DNA from: Spirochaetota bacterium
Lineage (GTDB): Bacteria > Spirochaetota > Spirochaetia > Treponematales > UBA12059
Assembly (NCBI GenBank): GCA_022703505.1
Contig: JAKLDN010000005.1
Location: forward strand, 124,001-188,000
DNA: 64,000 bases
Direction: 5' to 3'
Below are positions 9,142 through 17,250 of the stretch, piece after piece; within the stretch, counting starts at the first letter, position 1, and the number at the start of each line of letters is the position of its first letter. Under the pieces are notes generated by a model. It was not told the origin of the DNA and did not search any database. It worked only from the letters and a program-made list of their open reading frames with translations. Made by a program: the position numbers and the translations under genes.

Positions 9142-9642
9142 CTACGGCGAGGGCGCGGTCAGGGGCAGGTCCGTACCGCCCACCGCGAAGGACAGGGGAA
9201 TCGCGTCCACGGGCAGGTCGTAGGCCAGGATGAAGCGGTTGGAGATCCTTACCCGCAGGGAGTCCCGTTTGGCCGCGCCCCCGGCCCCCGGGGTCGGGTC
9301 GTAGACCCAGAGCGGAGCGGATTCGCTCCGGCTCCCGTCCGGGGCTTCCCATCGCACCCGCAGGGCGAAGGCGGGCAGCTCCGCGGAGGGGGCGTTCCCG
9401 TCGTAGTCGATCCGCGCGTCCACGGTCAGCCATCGCCCGGAGGCCGGGTTTCCGGCGTACTCGGCCTGGCCGTCCTTCCAGGACACCAGGGTTACCGTCA
9501 GACCCGGGGCGTAAACGGCAGAGAGACCTGACTTCACGGCGCCCCCGGAGGCGCAGGCGGCCAGGATGAGCGCCAGCACCGCGGGTACGGAAAGCCCGGC
9601 GAGGGACGGGGCGGCTCGAAGAATCGGTCGACGGGTACGCAT
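9142..9642 (-). CDS. Hypothetical lipoprotein
   Basis: 166 residues from ATG 9642. A basic N-terminus (MRTRRPILRA) and hydrophobic stretch end in the lipobox LAAC at about residue 30, so a lipid-anchored protein is expected. The rest is beta-rich (LTVTLVSWKDGQAEYAGNP, WLTVDARIDYDG, FALRVRWEAPDGSRSE), like an immunoglobulin-like late-embryogenesis or DUF-type fold, but I cannot name a family. It is convergent with the Rsm22-type gene (5-base gap) and divergent from the MobB-like gene (55 bases), where any promoter must lie. Confidence 0.75.
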   Translation of the reverse strand: MRTRRPILRAAPSLAGLSVPAVLALILAACASGGAVKSGLSAVYAPGLTVTLVSWKDGQAEYAGNPASGRWLTVDARIDYDGNAPSAELPAFALRVRWEAPDGSRSESAPLWVYDPTPGAGGAAKRDSLRVRISNRFILAYDLPVDAIPLSFAVGGTDLPLTAPSP

Positions 9643-9697
9643 GCGCCCATCCTAGCGCCTTGCCCGGGCCGCCGCAATCCCCTATTATTCCCGTCGT

Positions 9698-10354
9698 ATG
9701 AGCTCCAAGACCGTCGCTTCTTTTTTCGGCTGGTCCAACACGGGGAAGACCACCTTCATCGAGGGCGCGATCTGTGCCCTGTCCGCCCGGGGACTACCCT
9801 GTGGGGCCCTGAAGGTGACCAAGCACCCCGGAAGCTTTCTGATACCCGGAAAGGACTCGACCCGGTTCTTCGAGGCCGGGGCGGAGACGGCCCTGGTGGG
9901 GGGCCCGGAGACGGTCCTGACCCTGCGGAGCCCCGGGACCCTGGACCGCGCCTTCCTGGACCGGCTCTTCCCGGATGCCCGGGTGATCCTGGTCGAGGGG
10001 GGGGAGGTCGACGGGGCCCTCCGAGTCCTGGCGGCCGGGGCGGCGGCCTCGGAGGCGGACCTGAAGGTGCCCCTGGAACGCGTGGACGTCCTCATCACCG
10101 GAGACCCGGGTCTGGCCGCCCGGGCCGTCGGGGCGGGGGTGAGGAGCCTGGCTCCGGACGATATCGACGAATTCATCAAGCTGTTGGAGGATCGAATGGA
10201 ACGAGACGTGACCGTGACCTGCGGGGGCAAGAACGTGCCCATGAACCCCTTCGTGAAGGGCCTCGTGCGGGACGTGAGCCTGGCGGTGATCAACTCCCTC
10301 AAGAAGGTGGAGGAGGGGGAGGAGATCGTCATAAAGATCGCCGCTCCCAAATAG
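9698..10354 (+). CDS. MobB-like P-loop GTPase with C-terminal extension
   Basis: 218 residues from ATG 9698. The N-terminal P-loop is GWSNTGKTT (residues 11-19), and the next strands (CGALKVTKHP, STRFFEAGAETALVGG, RVILVEGG) follow the MobB pattern. MobB binds GTP and helps MobA attach GMP to molybdopterin. The last 50 residues (VTVTCGGKNVPMNPFVKGLVRD) form a second small module that I recall from longer anaerobe MobB proteins. No other molybdopterin gene is in the window, so the role is inferred from the family alone. It is followed directly by a hairpin and the 83-bp tandem repeats. Confidence 0.82.
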   Translation: MSSKTVASFFGWSNTGKTTFIEGAICALSARGLPCGALKVTKHPGSFLIPGKDSTRFFEAGAETALVGGPETVLTLRSPGTLDRAFLDRLFPDARVILVEGGEVDGALRVLAAGAAASEADLKVPLERVDVLITGDPGLAARAVGAGVRSLAPDDIDEFIKLLEDRMERDVTVTCGGKNVPMNPFVKGLVRDVSLAVINSLKKVEEGEEIVIKIAAPK

Positions 10355-10355
10355 C

Positions 10356-10380
10356 ATGAGGGCGGCTTCGCCGCCCTCAT
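10356..10380. terminator. Hairpin after the MobB-like gene
   Basis: An 11-bp perfect inverted repeat, ATGAGGGCGGC then TTC then GCCGCCCTCAT, starts 2 bases after the stop codon. There is no U-tract, so it is terminator-like rather than a canonical intrinsic terminator. Its right arm is also the first 11 bases of the 83-bp tandem repeat. Confidence 0.55.
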
Positions 10381-10553
10381 GGCGCCGAACTGACGTTCGG
10401 CGATGTTTCCGATACCGACGGCACCGAGCTGACGCTCGGAGAACTACCGTACGCCGCCCTCATGGCGCCGAACTGACGTTCGGCGATGTTTCCGATACCG
10501 GCGGCACCGAGCCGACGCTCGGAGAACTACCGTACGCCGCCTTTACGGCGCCG
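10370..10553. repeat. 83-bp tandem repeat, 2.2 copies, hairpin-rich
   Basis: Unit 1 is 10370-10452, unit 2 is 10453-10535, and a partial unit runs from 10536 to about 10553. The first two units are nearly identical. Each holds two perfect hairpins: CGCCGAAC-TGAC-GTTCGGCG (10383-10402 and 10466-10485) and CCGAGC-NGAC-GCTCGG (10424-10439 and 10507-10522). The array lies between two convergent genes, and the stop codon plus last codons of the M28 peptidase are inside it. It looks like a bidirectional termination or REP-like element. Confidence 0.85.
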
Positions 10554-11768
10554 GGACGTCCCCGACTCGATCCGCCCGGCATACCGGGCCGTGAGACGAA
10601 GGCAGGCTTCGACCGCGTCGACACCGACCGCGTCCGGGGTATCCCTCGGCGTATGGTATACGAGCCCCTCCCGGACGACCGCCGTCGGCATGGCTATCAC
10701 CGTGGCCGCCTCAATCCCGGCCCGGGCCGCTTCCGCGGCGTCGGTTCCCCCGCCCCCGAACACCATGGGGAAGACCCTCGCCTTGTATCCGTCGGCACGT
10801 AGACATTCGACGGCGTCCTGTGCGACCTCCCGGGACAGCCGCAGGAACCCGTTCACGTCCCGATCCAGCACGTGCAGGTGGGCCGCGTCGTAGAGGGAAT
10901 CGAAGTTGAGCATCCACGCCGCCCGATCCCGGATCTCCCCGGCCCGGGACCGCATGTAGGCCGCGGAGCCCCGGAGACCCGCCTCCTCGGCGTCGAAGCT
11001 CAGCACCCGGATCCGGGTTCGCCGGAGCAGGTCGCCTTTCCGGGCGGCCAGTTCCCGGGCGATCTCCACGCAGAGCAACGACGACACGAGGTTGTCCCCC
11101 GCCCCCGGGCTCCCGCGCCGGGTATCGATCATGAGGAAGTACGCCGCCGCGAAGGGAAGTCCCGCCAGGAGGGCGGCGGACCACCCGGCCGGGACGGCCC
11201 GGATCCAGCCCGCGGCCCGGGCCGCCAGGAGCCCGAGCTCGAGGAGGAAGAAGGGGTACGGGGCGAAGATGGCGGCGGCGTAGAATTTCTGGAAAGGACC
11301 GGAATAGATGCGCGCCACCGGGGCGCTGTCATGGTGGCCGGACAAGAGGAGCTCGTATTCCGCCTTCCCCTCGGGCTCGACGACGCCCTCTACGTTGACG
11401 CAGGTCCGGGCCGGGAAGAGCCCGTCCCCAAGCCTCCCGTAGACCGCGAACTGGGAGACCATGAGGGCGATGCCCCCGGCGATGCCCAGGGCCGGAAAAA
11501 GGTAGAAACCCCGGTTCAGGAGAAGCGAGACCAGCCCCAGTACGTACACGAGGGGCAGGATCTTGGTGTAGGCGTAGAACGAGGCGGGATGCGCCCGGAA
11601 CTCCTCCAGCCGGACCCGGTCACAGAAGCCTTCCAGCCGGGCCGCGAGCTCCCGGGCGACGGACCGGCACGCCTCCGACCCGGCCAGCCGGGGACCGTAC
11701 CGGCGGACCAGCCGGTCCGTCTCCTCCAGCACCGTCCGTGCCGAGGCCCGGAAATCGATGTCCTCCAT
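10527..11768 (-). CDS. M28-family membrane metallopeptidase
   Basis: 413 residues from ATG 11768 (MEDIDFRASARTVLEETDRL), with GGGAGA about 9 bases upstream. The M28 di-zinc residues appear in order: His in GHHDSAP, Asp in GAGDNLVSS, Glu-Glu in FDAEEAGLRGS, Asp in NFDSLYD, and His in YHTPRDTPD. Two membrane hairpins interrupt the domain (about residues 70-115, LPLVYVLGLVSLLL and ALGIAGGIALMVS; and about 175-220, FAPYPFFLLELGLLAAR and AALLAGLPFAAAYFLM). It is thus a membrane-bound aminopeptidase-like enzyme, substrate unknown. Its last codons (RRRKGGVR) and stop come from the 83-bp tandem repeat, so the C-terminus looks like repeat-derived sequence. It lies 119 bases and two hairpins beyond hydA. 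Confidence 0.85.
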   Translation of the reverse strand: MEDIDFRASARTVLEETDRLVRRYGPRLAGSEACRSVARELAARLEGFCDRVRLEEFRAHPASFYAYTKILPLVYVLGLVSLLLNRGFYLFPALGIAGGIALMVSQFAVYGRLGDGLFPARTCVNVEGVVEPEGKAEYELLLSGHHDSAPVARIYSGPFQKFYAAAIFAPYPFFLLELGLLAARAAGWIRAVPAGWSAALLAGLPFAAAYFLMIDTRRGSPGAGDNLVSSLLCVEIARELAARKGDLLRRTRIRVLSFDAEEAGLRGSAAYMRSRAGEIRDRAAWMLNFDSLYDAAHLHVLDRDVNGFLRLSREVAQDAVECLRADGYKARVFPMVFGGGGTDAAEAARAGIEAATVIAMPTAVVREGLVYHTPRDTPDAVGVDAVEACLRLTARYAGRIESGTSRRRKGGVR

Positions 11769-11830
11769 AAATTCTATCTCCCCCGGTCGCGCCGGGACCG
11801 CTCCGGGCCGGCACCGGGCTCCCCATAGCA

Positions 11831-11884
11831 GAGGGGCGTCCCCCGCGGGACGCCCCTCCGGAAACTCCGCGCCCTGCGGCGCGG
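11831..11884 (-). terminator. Two hairpins closing the hydrogenase operon
   Basis: Immediately after the hydA stop (11888, reading leftwards) are CCGCGCC-CTGC-GGCGCGG (11867-11884) and GAGGGGCGTCCC-CCGC-GGGACGCCCCTC (11831-11858), both perfect. Neither has a clear U-tract, but the 12-bp GC stem is very stable. They separate the hydrogenase genes from the M28 peptidase gene. Confidence 0.7.
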
Positions 11885-11887
11885 GTC

Positions 11888-13639
11888 TCACTTGTACACG
11901 GGCTTCCGGGTGTAATGGGTATGCAGGAGCTTGTGGGCCTTGTGGGAACCCGGCTTCTCCAGGAACTCCTTGTACACCTGGCCGATGTAGGGGTTGCGGT
12001 GGGAACAGCGGTATTCGCTTTTCTCGTCGTCCGCGTAGATCCCCGCCATCCGCTTCTGGCGCACCTCGTCGGTGCAGCCGTAGGGCTGTCCGCCGCCGCC
12101 GATGCAGCCGCCCCGGCAGGCCATCACCTCGATGAAGTGCCAGGGAACCTCCTTGCCCTCGGCCTTGGCCTTCCGGACCTCCTCCAGGACCATGGCAATG
12201 TTGCCCATCTGGTGGGCCACCGCCACGCGGACGTCGGTTCCCTTGATGTGGACCCGGGCTTCCTTGACGCCGGAGATGCCCCGGACGCCGGTGAAGTTCA
12301 CGTCCTTGAGGTCCTCGTCGGTGATCAGGTAGTACGCGGAGCGCAGGGCGGCTTCCATGACGCCGCCGGTTGCGCCGAAGACGACTCCCGCCCCGGTGTA
12401 GGGCCCCATGGGGGAGTCCGGCTCCTCGTCCGGGAGGTTGAGGATGTCGATCCCCGCCTGCTTGATCATCCGGGCCAGTTCCCGGGTGGTCAGGGTTACG
12501 TCCACGTCCTTCTGGCCCGAGGAGTACATGTCGTCGTTGCGGCTGTTCTCGTACTTCTTGGCCGTGCAGGGCATGATGGAGACGGAGAAAATCTTGGACG
12601 GATCCGTGGAGGCCTTTTCGGCCCAGTAGGTCTTGATCATGGCGCCCATCATCTGCTGGGGGCTCTTGGCGGTCGAGAAGTTCGGTATCATATCCGGGTA
12701 GTACTTCTCCATGTAGTCCACCCAGGCGGGACAGCAGGAGGTTATCAGGGGCAGGGGGCCGTCGTCGGTGGTGAACCGCTTCACGAACTCCGTGCCCTCC
12801 TCCATGATCGTGAGATCCGCGGAAAAGCTCGTATCGAAAATGGCATCGAAGCCCAGGCGCCGGAGGGCGGCGTAGATCTTCTTGGTGATGACCGTCCCCG
12901 GTTCCAGGCCGAAGGCCTCGCCCAGGGCCACCCGGACCGCGGGGGCGATCTGGACCACGCAGGTCTTGGCGTCGGGGCCTTCCTTCATGAGGGCGTCCCA
13001 GACGACCTTGGTCTGGTCCATCTCGTAGATGGCTCCCACGGGGCAATGGGCGGAGCACTGGCCGCACTTGATGCACGGGCCTTCCGCCAGGGCCACGTCC
13101 GCGGCCGGGGCGATGCGGGTCTTCTCCCCGCGGCCCAGAAATTCGATGGCCCAGACGCCCTGCATGTCCTGGCAGACCTTCACGCAGCGTCCGCACCGGA
13201 TGCACTTCTCGGGGTTGAGGATGATGGTGCCCGTGGACTCGTCCGTGGCCAGGCCCCGGAGGCGCTTGGGGAAGGACTGCTCCCGGATGCCGAACTCCGC
13301 CGCCAGGGTCTGGAGCTCGCAGTCCCCGTTGCGGGGGCACTGGAGGCAGTCGTCCGGGTGGGTGGATAGGATCAGCTCGATCACGGTGCGGCGGGTGGCC
13401 ACCAGCTCCGCGTCGTTGGTGATGATGTCCATCCCGTCCTCGAGGGGGGTGCAGCAGGCCCGGAGCATCTTGGGGCTCTTGCCGTTCTTGACCACGCAGA
13501 TGCCGCAGGCCGCCCAGGGTTCCAGGTCGTTGTTGTGGCAGAGCTTGGGGATCTTGACGTTCACCTTCCGGGCGGCCTCCAGGATCGTAGTGCCCTTGGC
13601 GACATGCACCGGTATTCCGTTTATCTTCGCGTTTACCAT
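11888..13639 (-). CDS. hydA: [FeFe] hydrogenase catalytic subunit, bifurcating type
   Basis: 583 residues from ATG 13639, with AAGGAG upstream. Domains in order: a plant-type [2Fe-2S] domain (Cys 34, 45, 48, 62), a His-Cys [4Fe-4S] motif (HPDDCLQCPRNGDC), two [4Fe-4S] ferredoxin motifs (CIRCGRCVKVC, CIKCGQCSAHC), then the H-cluster domain. The three H-cluster signatures are intact: TSCCPAW near 300, MPCTAKKYE near 355 and MACRGGCIGGGGQP near 507. This is the group A layout of HydA in trimeric, NAD(H)- and ferredoxin-linked hydrogenases (Thermotoga and Acetobacterium types). It should make or consume H2 in the cytoplasm with HydB and HydC. The HydE/F/G maturation enzymes needed to build the H-cluster are not in the window. 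Confidence 0.97.
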   Translation of the reverse strand: MVNAKINGIPVHVAKGTTILEAARKVNVKIPKLCHNNDLEPWAACGICVVKNGKSPKMLRACCTPLEDGMDIITNDAELVATRRTVIELILSTHPDDCLQCPRNGDCELQTLAAEFGIREQSFPKRLRGLATDESTGTIILNPEKCIRCGRCVKVCQDMQGVWAIEFLGRGEKTRIAPAADVALAEGPCIKCGQCSAHCPVGAIYEMDQTKVVWDALMKEGPDAKTCVVQIAPAVRVALGEAFGLEPGTVITKKIYAALRRLGFDAIFDTSFSADLTIMEEGTEFVKRFTTDDGPLPLITSCCPAWVDYMEKYYPDMIPNFSTAKSPQQMMGAMIKTYWAEKASTDPSKIFSVSIMPCTAKKYENSRNDDMYSSGQKDVDVTLTTRELARMIKQAGIDILNLPDEEPDSPMGPYTGAGVVFGATGGVMEAALRSAYYLITDEDLKDVNFTGVRGISGVKEARVHIKGTDVRVAVAHQMGNIAMVLEEVRKAKAEGKEVPWHFIEVMACRGGCIGGGGQPYGCTDEVRQKRMAGIYADDEKSEYRCSHRNPYIGQVYKEFLEKPGSHKAHKLLHTHYTRKPVYK

Positions 13640-13661
13640 TTCGCTTCGTCTCCTTGCCGGA

Positions 13662-15449
13662 TCACTTCTTGAGGACCGCGTTGAATTTGCAGACCTTGAA
13701 GCACTCGCCGCACTTGATGCACTTGGACGTGTCGATCACGTGGGCCTGCTTCTTCTCCCCGGTGATGCAGTTGACCGGGCAGCGCCGGGCGCAGAGGCCG
13801 CAGCCGATGCACTTCTCCGGATCGATGGAGTAGACCACCAGGTCCTTGCACTTTCCGGCCCGGCACTTCCGGTCCTGGATGTGCTCCAGGTACTCGTCCC
13901 GGAAATGCTTGAGGGTGGAGAGGGTGGGGTTGGCGGCGGATCCGCCCAGGAGACAGAGGCTGGCCTTGGTCATGGCCTTGCCGATCCGTTCCAGCTTGTC
14001 CAGGTCCGACATCTCCCCCTGGCTCTTGGATATCTTGGTCAGGATGGAGTGCATCTGGTTCGTTCCGATCCGGCAGGGGGCGCACTTTCCGCAGGACTCG
14101 TCCACGCAGAACTCCATGTAGAACCGGGAGACGTCCACCACGCAGTCGTCCTCGTCCATGACGATCATGCCGCCGGAGCCCATCATGGATCCCAGGGCCG
14201 TGAGGCTCTCGTAGGTGATGGGGGAGTCGAGGTCCTTCTCGGTGATGATCCCGCCGGAGGGGCCGCCGGTCTGCACGCCCTTGAACTTCTTTCCGTCCTT
14301 GATCCCGCCGCCGATGTCGAAGACGATCTCCCGGAGGGTGGTGCCCATGGGGACTTCCACGAGGCCGGAATTGTTGATCTTCCCGGTCAGGGCGAAGACC
14401 TTGGTTCCCGGACTCTTCTCGGTCCCGATCTTGGCGAACCACGAGCCTCCCTTGGTCAGGATGACCGGGACGTTGGCGTAGGTCTCCACGTTGTTGATCA
14501 GGGTGGGTTTCTTCCATAGACCCGAGATCGCCGGGAAGGGTGGTTTCGGAACGGGCATGCCCCGCTTGCCCTCCAGGGACTGCATCAGGGCCGTCTCCTC
14601 TCCGCAGACGAAGGCGCCGGCGCCCAGGCGGATCTCGATGTCGAAGTTGAAGCCGGAGCCGAGGATGTCGTCCCCCAGGAGCCCCATCGCCTTGGACTGG
14701 GCGATGGCGATCTTGAGCCGCTCGATGGCAAGGGGATATTCCGCCCGGATGTACACGAAGCCCTTGTCGGAGCCGATGGTGTACCCTGCGATGGTCATGG
14801 CTTCCAGCACCGAATGGGGATCCCCCTCGATGGTGGACCGGTCCATGTAGGCTCCCGGGTCGCCCTCGTCGGCGTTGCAGATGACGTACTTGATGTCACC
14901 GGCGGCCTTGCGGGTCAGGTCCCACTTCATCCAGGTGGGGAAGCCGGCGCCGCCCCGGCCCCGGAGGCCCGCGGTCTTGAGCTCCGCGATCACGTCGTCC
15001 GGCTTCATCTCGAAAAGGACCTTCTCCAGGGCGGCGTAGCCGTCCCGGGCGATGTATTCCTCGATGTTCTCCGGGTTGATGACGCCGCAGTTCCGCAGGA
15101 CGATCCGGAACTGCTTCTGGTAGAACTCGATGTCCTCGAGCTTTACGATGTCCTTCTGCTGTTCCTTCTTGTACAGGAGGCGCTTGACCTCCCGGCCCTT
15201 CACGATCTGCTCGGAGATGATCTCCTTGGCATCTGAGGGCTTTACCTCGACGTAGAAGGACTCCGAGGGCAGGACCTTGACGATGGGTCCCTTCTCGCAG
15301 AATCCGAAACAGCCGGTCTTGACGACCTGGACCTCGCCCTTGACGCCCTGGGCTTCCGCCTCGGCCAGGAGGTTCTTGTAGATCTCGTCCGCCTTGGAGG
15401 ACTCGCAACCCGTTCCGCCGCAGACCAGTATGAAATTCTTGTACGCCAT
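13662..15449 (-). CDS. hydB: Hydrogenase NADH-binding (NuoF-like) subunit
   Basis: 595 residues from ATG 15449. An N-terminal thioredoxin-like [2Fe-2S] domain (CGGTGCESS, KTGCFGFCEKGP) precedes the NuoF core with the FMN/NADH site (GLRGRGGAGFPTWMKW near 160; CNADEGDPGAYMDR near 195) and the [4Fe-4S] motif CGKCAPCRIGTNQM. Two C-terminal ferredoxin clusters follow (CIGCGLCARRCPVNC, CIKCGECFKVC). HydB is the flavin subunit that splits electrons between NAD(H) and ferredoxin in bifurcating hydrogenases. It is 16 bases after the small [2Fe-2S] gene and 22 bases before hydA. The longer open frame upstream of 15449 belongs to another gene and is not used. Confidence 0.96.
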   Translation of the reverse strand: MAYKNFILVCGGTGCESSKADEIYKNLLAEAEAQGVKGEVQVVKTGCFGFCEKGPIVKVLPSESFYVEVKPSDAKEIISEQIVKGREVKRLLYKKEQQKDIVKLEDIEFYQKQFRIVLRNCGVINPENIEEYIARDGYAALEKVLFEMKPDDVIAELKTAGLRGRGGAGFPTWMKWDLTRKAAGDIKYVICNADEGDPGAYMDRSTIEGDPHSVLEAMTIAGYTIGSDKGFVYIRAEYPLAIERLKIAIAQSKAMGLLGDDILGSGFNFDIEIRLGAGAFVCGEETALMQSLEGKRGMPVPKPPFPAISGLWKKPTLINNVETYANVPVILTKGGSWFAKIGTEKSPGTKVFALTGKINNSGLVEVPMGTTLREIVFDIGGGIKDGKKFKGVQTGGPSGGIITEKDLDSPITYESLTALGSMMGSGGMIVMDEDDCVVDVSRFYMEFCVDESCGKCAPCRIGTNQMHSILTKISKSQGEMSDLDKLERIGKAMTKASLCLLGGSAANPTLSTLKHFRDEYLEHIQDRKCRAGKCKDLVVYSIDPEKCIGCGLCARRCPVNCITGEKKQAHVIDTSKCIKCGECFKVCKFNAVLKK

Positions 15450-15465
15450 GAATCGGCCCTCCGCC

Positions 15466-15861
15466 TTACCGCTTGATGATGTCCGCCGCGGGGCGGTCGA
15501 AGATGTGGTTCTCCACCAGCGACTTCTCCACGACGTGCTTCTGTACGATCTCCCGGGCCACAGCGGCGTCCACCTTGCCGTAGATGGTTGCGGGCATGCC
15601 GGGCATGGCCACCTCCACGGTGGGCTCCACGTAGCACAGTCCCATGCACCCGGTCTGGCGGATAACCACGTCCTTGTCCAGGTGGAACTCCTCCACGGCC
15701 GCGAGGATCGCGTCGAAGGTCTTCTTGGCCCCCGCGGCGATCCCGCAGGTCCCCATGCCGACGATGATCTGCACGCTCTTCCCCTCCACGTCACGGCGGC
15801 CCAAGTCCTTCTTCCTCTCGTCCCGCAGTTTCCGGAGATCCTCCAGGGTCATCTTTGCCAT
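15466..15861 (-). CDS. Thioredoxin-like [2Fe-2S] ferredoxin of the hydrogenase operon
   Basis: 131 residues from ATG 15861, with AGGAGAAGG upstream. The [2Fe-2S] thioredoxin fold is marked by VGMGTCGIAAGAKKT and later RQTGCMGLCYVEP, i.e. two widely spaced Cys pairs, the first reduced to a single Cys near residue 39. An N-terminal coiled segment (LEDLRKLRDERKKDLGRR) precedes it. Small proteins of this kind are common in bifurcating hydrogenase operons between the NuoE and NuoF subunits and probably add an electron-transfer site. The single Cys in the first motif raises doubt about a full four-Cys cluster. Confidence 0.85.
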   Translation of the reverse strand: MAKMTLEDLRKLRDERKKDLGRRDVEGKSVQIIVGMGTCGIAAGAKKTFDAILAAVEEFHLDKDVVIRQTGCMGLCYVEPTVEVAMPGMPATIYGKVDAAVAREIVQKHVVEKSLVENHIFDRPAADIIKR

Positions 15862-15894
15862 ATCCTTCTCCTTACGGTTCGAATCGTACTTCTT

Positions 15895-16458
15895 CTATCC
15901 GTCCGTCCCCGGATACTCCAGGGATTCCAGGTACCGGCCCACAAGGATCAGCGCCGAGGCGCAGCTCAGGTCCCCCGCCGCCTCCCGGAGCTCCGACCGA
16001 GCCGCCTCGTACTCCGTCCCCGGAGCTCCGGCCCGGGCTTCCCGCCGCCTTCGGATCCGCAGTTCGTACGCCCCGTCGAAGGCCAGGGCGGAACGGAACA
16101 GGCCCGGCACGTCCCCCAGGGGCGGAGTGTCCAGGTGCCCGGAGGGAAAAGAGAACCGGAGGGTCGTGCCCTGGTTCTTCCGGGACTCCAGGGAAAACTC
16201 CCCCTCCGCCGCCCGGACGGCCTGTTCCAGGAAGGGGAGCCCCAGGCCCACCCTCCGCCCGGGGTGCTTGCCCCCGCTGGACCGGAAGGGATCCAGGGCC
16301 CTGGACCGCTCTTCCTCCGTCATGCCGCGTCCGTCGTCCGCCACCCGGACCGAGATCCGGCCGCCCTCCTCGAACAGGTCCAGCTCCACGTTCCGGGCTT
16401 GCGCCTCGACGGAGTTCTGGACCACGTCCAGGACGTAGTCGCAGACGCTGGCGTGCAC
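15895..16458 (-). CDS. GHKL-type ATP-binding protein in the hydrogenase operon
   Basis: 187 residues if GTG 16458, 5 bases after the hydC stop, is the start; the longer frame runs back through hydC in another frame. It carries Bergerat-fold motifs of histidine-kinase/anti-sigma ATPases: N box VVQNSVEA (near residue 15), G1 box VADDGRGM, and a G2-like box GRRVGLGLPFLEQA. No dimerisation/His-phosphoacceptor or receiver domain is present. The second half (FPSGHLDTPPLGDVPGLF onwards) has no recognised fold. Similar lone ATPase genes occur in some [FeFe] hydrogenase operons, as I recall, but their role is unknown; regulation or assembly is a guess. Confidence 0.75.
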   Translation of the reverse strand: MHASVCDYVLDVVQNSVEAQARNVELDLFEEGGRISVRVADDGRGMTEEERSRALDPFRSSGGKHPGRRVGLGLPFLEQAVRAAEGEFSLESRKNQGTTLRFSFPSGHLDTPPLGDVPGLFRSALAFDGAYELRIRRRREARAGAPGTEYEAARSELREAAGDLSCASALILVGRYLESLEYPGTDG

Positions 16459-16463
16459 CCGCG

Positions 16464-16937
16464 TCAGTTCCGGTACTTGGCGATGATCTCCGGGAGCTGG
16501 TCCTTGGTCAGCTTGCCGTACACGTCGTTCCCGACCATCAGCACCGGAGCCAGTCCGCAGCAACCCACGCAGCGGACGGAATCGATGGAAAACTGCCCGT
16601 CGTCCGTCACCTCGCCGGCATTGATGTTCAGGATGCTCTCGCATTCCTCGATCAGGGTCTGTCCGCCCTTGAGGTAGCAGGCGGTGCCCATGCAGACCGC
16701 CAGGCGGTTCTTGCCGGGCTTGGTGGTCTTGAAGAAGTGGTAGAAGGTGACGACCCCGTAGATCTTGGCCATGGGCATGTCGATCATCTTCGCCAGGGTC
16801 TCCGCGGACTCCCGGGAAATGTACCCGAACTCCTCCTGGATGCGGTGAAGCATCATGATGAGGCTACCGGGCTTCCGCTTCCATTCCTCGATGAACCGCA
16901 CGAGATCCGCGGAAAATTCCGTCTGGACTGCAGCCAT
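16464..16937 (-). CDS. hydC: Hydrogenase NuoE-like [2Fe-2S] subunit
   Basis: 157 residues from ATG 16937, chosen over the TTG 12 bases upstream because GGAGG lies 5 bases before it. The NuoE pattern is complete: SLIMMLHRIQEEFGYIS, MPMAKIYGVVTFYHFF, and the four [2Fe-2S] cysteines in CMGTACYLKGG and VRCVGCCGLAP. HydC passes electrons to the FMN subunit HydB in trimeric hydrogenases. It is the first gene of the operon hydC - ATPase - [2Fe-2S] protein - hydB - hydA and sits about 45 bases downstream of a near-consensus promoter. Confidence 0.95.
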   Translation of the reverse strand: MAAVQTEFSADLVRFIEEWKRKPGSLIMMLHRIQEEFGYISRESAETLAKMIDMPMAKIYGVVTFYHFFKTTKPGKNRLAVCMGTACYLKGGQTLIEECESILNINAGEVTDDGQFSIDSVRCVGCCGLAPVLMVGNDVYGKLTKDQLPEIIAKYRN

Positions 16938-16987
16938 GAATTCCTCCAAGAATATATATAAGAAAATATCGATAATTAACTTTCCGT

Positions 16988-17016
16988 AGTATATGAAAGA
17001 ACCAAAAAGATGACAA
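16988..17016 (-). promoter_or_regulatory. Sigma-70-type promoter of the hydrogenase operon
   Basis: On the minus strand TTGTCA (17016-17011), 17 bases, then TATACT (16993-16988). Transcription would start near 16981, leaving a leader of about 45 bases before hydC, A/T-rich and with no obvious structure. Confidence 0.75.
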
Positions 17017-17179
17017 TAGGGTTGCCCGGGGTCGATCCGGAAAATTCCTGCTTTAATCGGTAGATTTTATCAATTCGGACCCGCCGCCGCCCTATGGAAC
17101 TTCCAGAATAAACCCGTTTTCACGGGCTGCGGGCGGGAAACGGTGCGCCTCGGGCAAATTTCATTTTCCGAGATTTCTC

Positions 17180-17207
17180 TTGACATACGGCGAGGGCGTG
17201 GTAAGCT
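17180..17207 (+). promoter_or_regulatory. Promoter of the TctC-type binding-protein gene
   Basis: Consensus -35 TTGACA (17180-17185), 16-base spacer, then a poor -10 TAAGCT (17202-17207). The start point would fall inside or just before the palindrome-like site at 17210-17223. The rest of 16950-17250 holds only the divergent hyd promoter and a small hairpin CCCGT-TTTC-ACGGG (17113-17126). Confidence 0.6.
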
Positions 17208-17209
17208 AA

Positions 17210-17223
17210 TTTTGTATTCAAAA
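17210..17223. promoter_or_regulatory. Operator-like site TTTTGTATTCAAAA
   Basis: This 14-bp near-palindrome (one mismatched pair) lies directly after the promoter of the binding-protein gene. The same site, as a perfect palindrome, follows the promoter of tctBA at 18604-18617. The TTGTATACAA core is typical of GntR-family repressors. No regulator gene of that family is in the window. Confidence 0.65.
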
Positions 17224-17250
17224 CTTTCCATACACTTCAAGGAGGCACCT

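Noticed and set aside
10370-10553. Possible CRISPR array
   Set aside because: Contiguous 83-bp tandem units with no unique spacers and only two copies.
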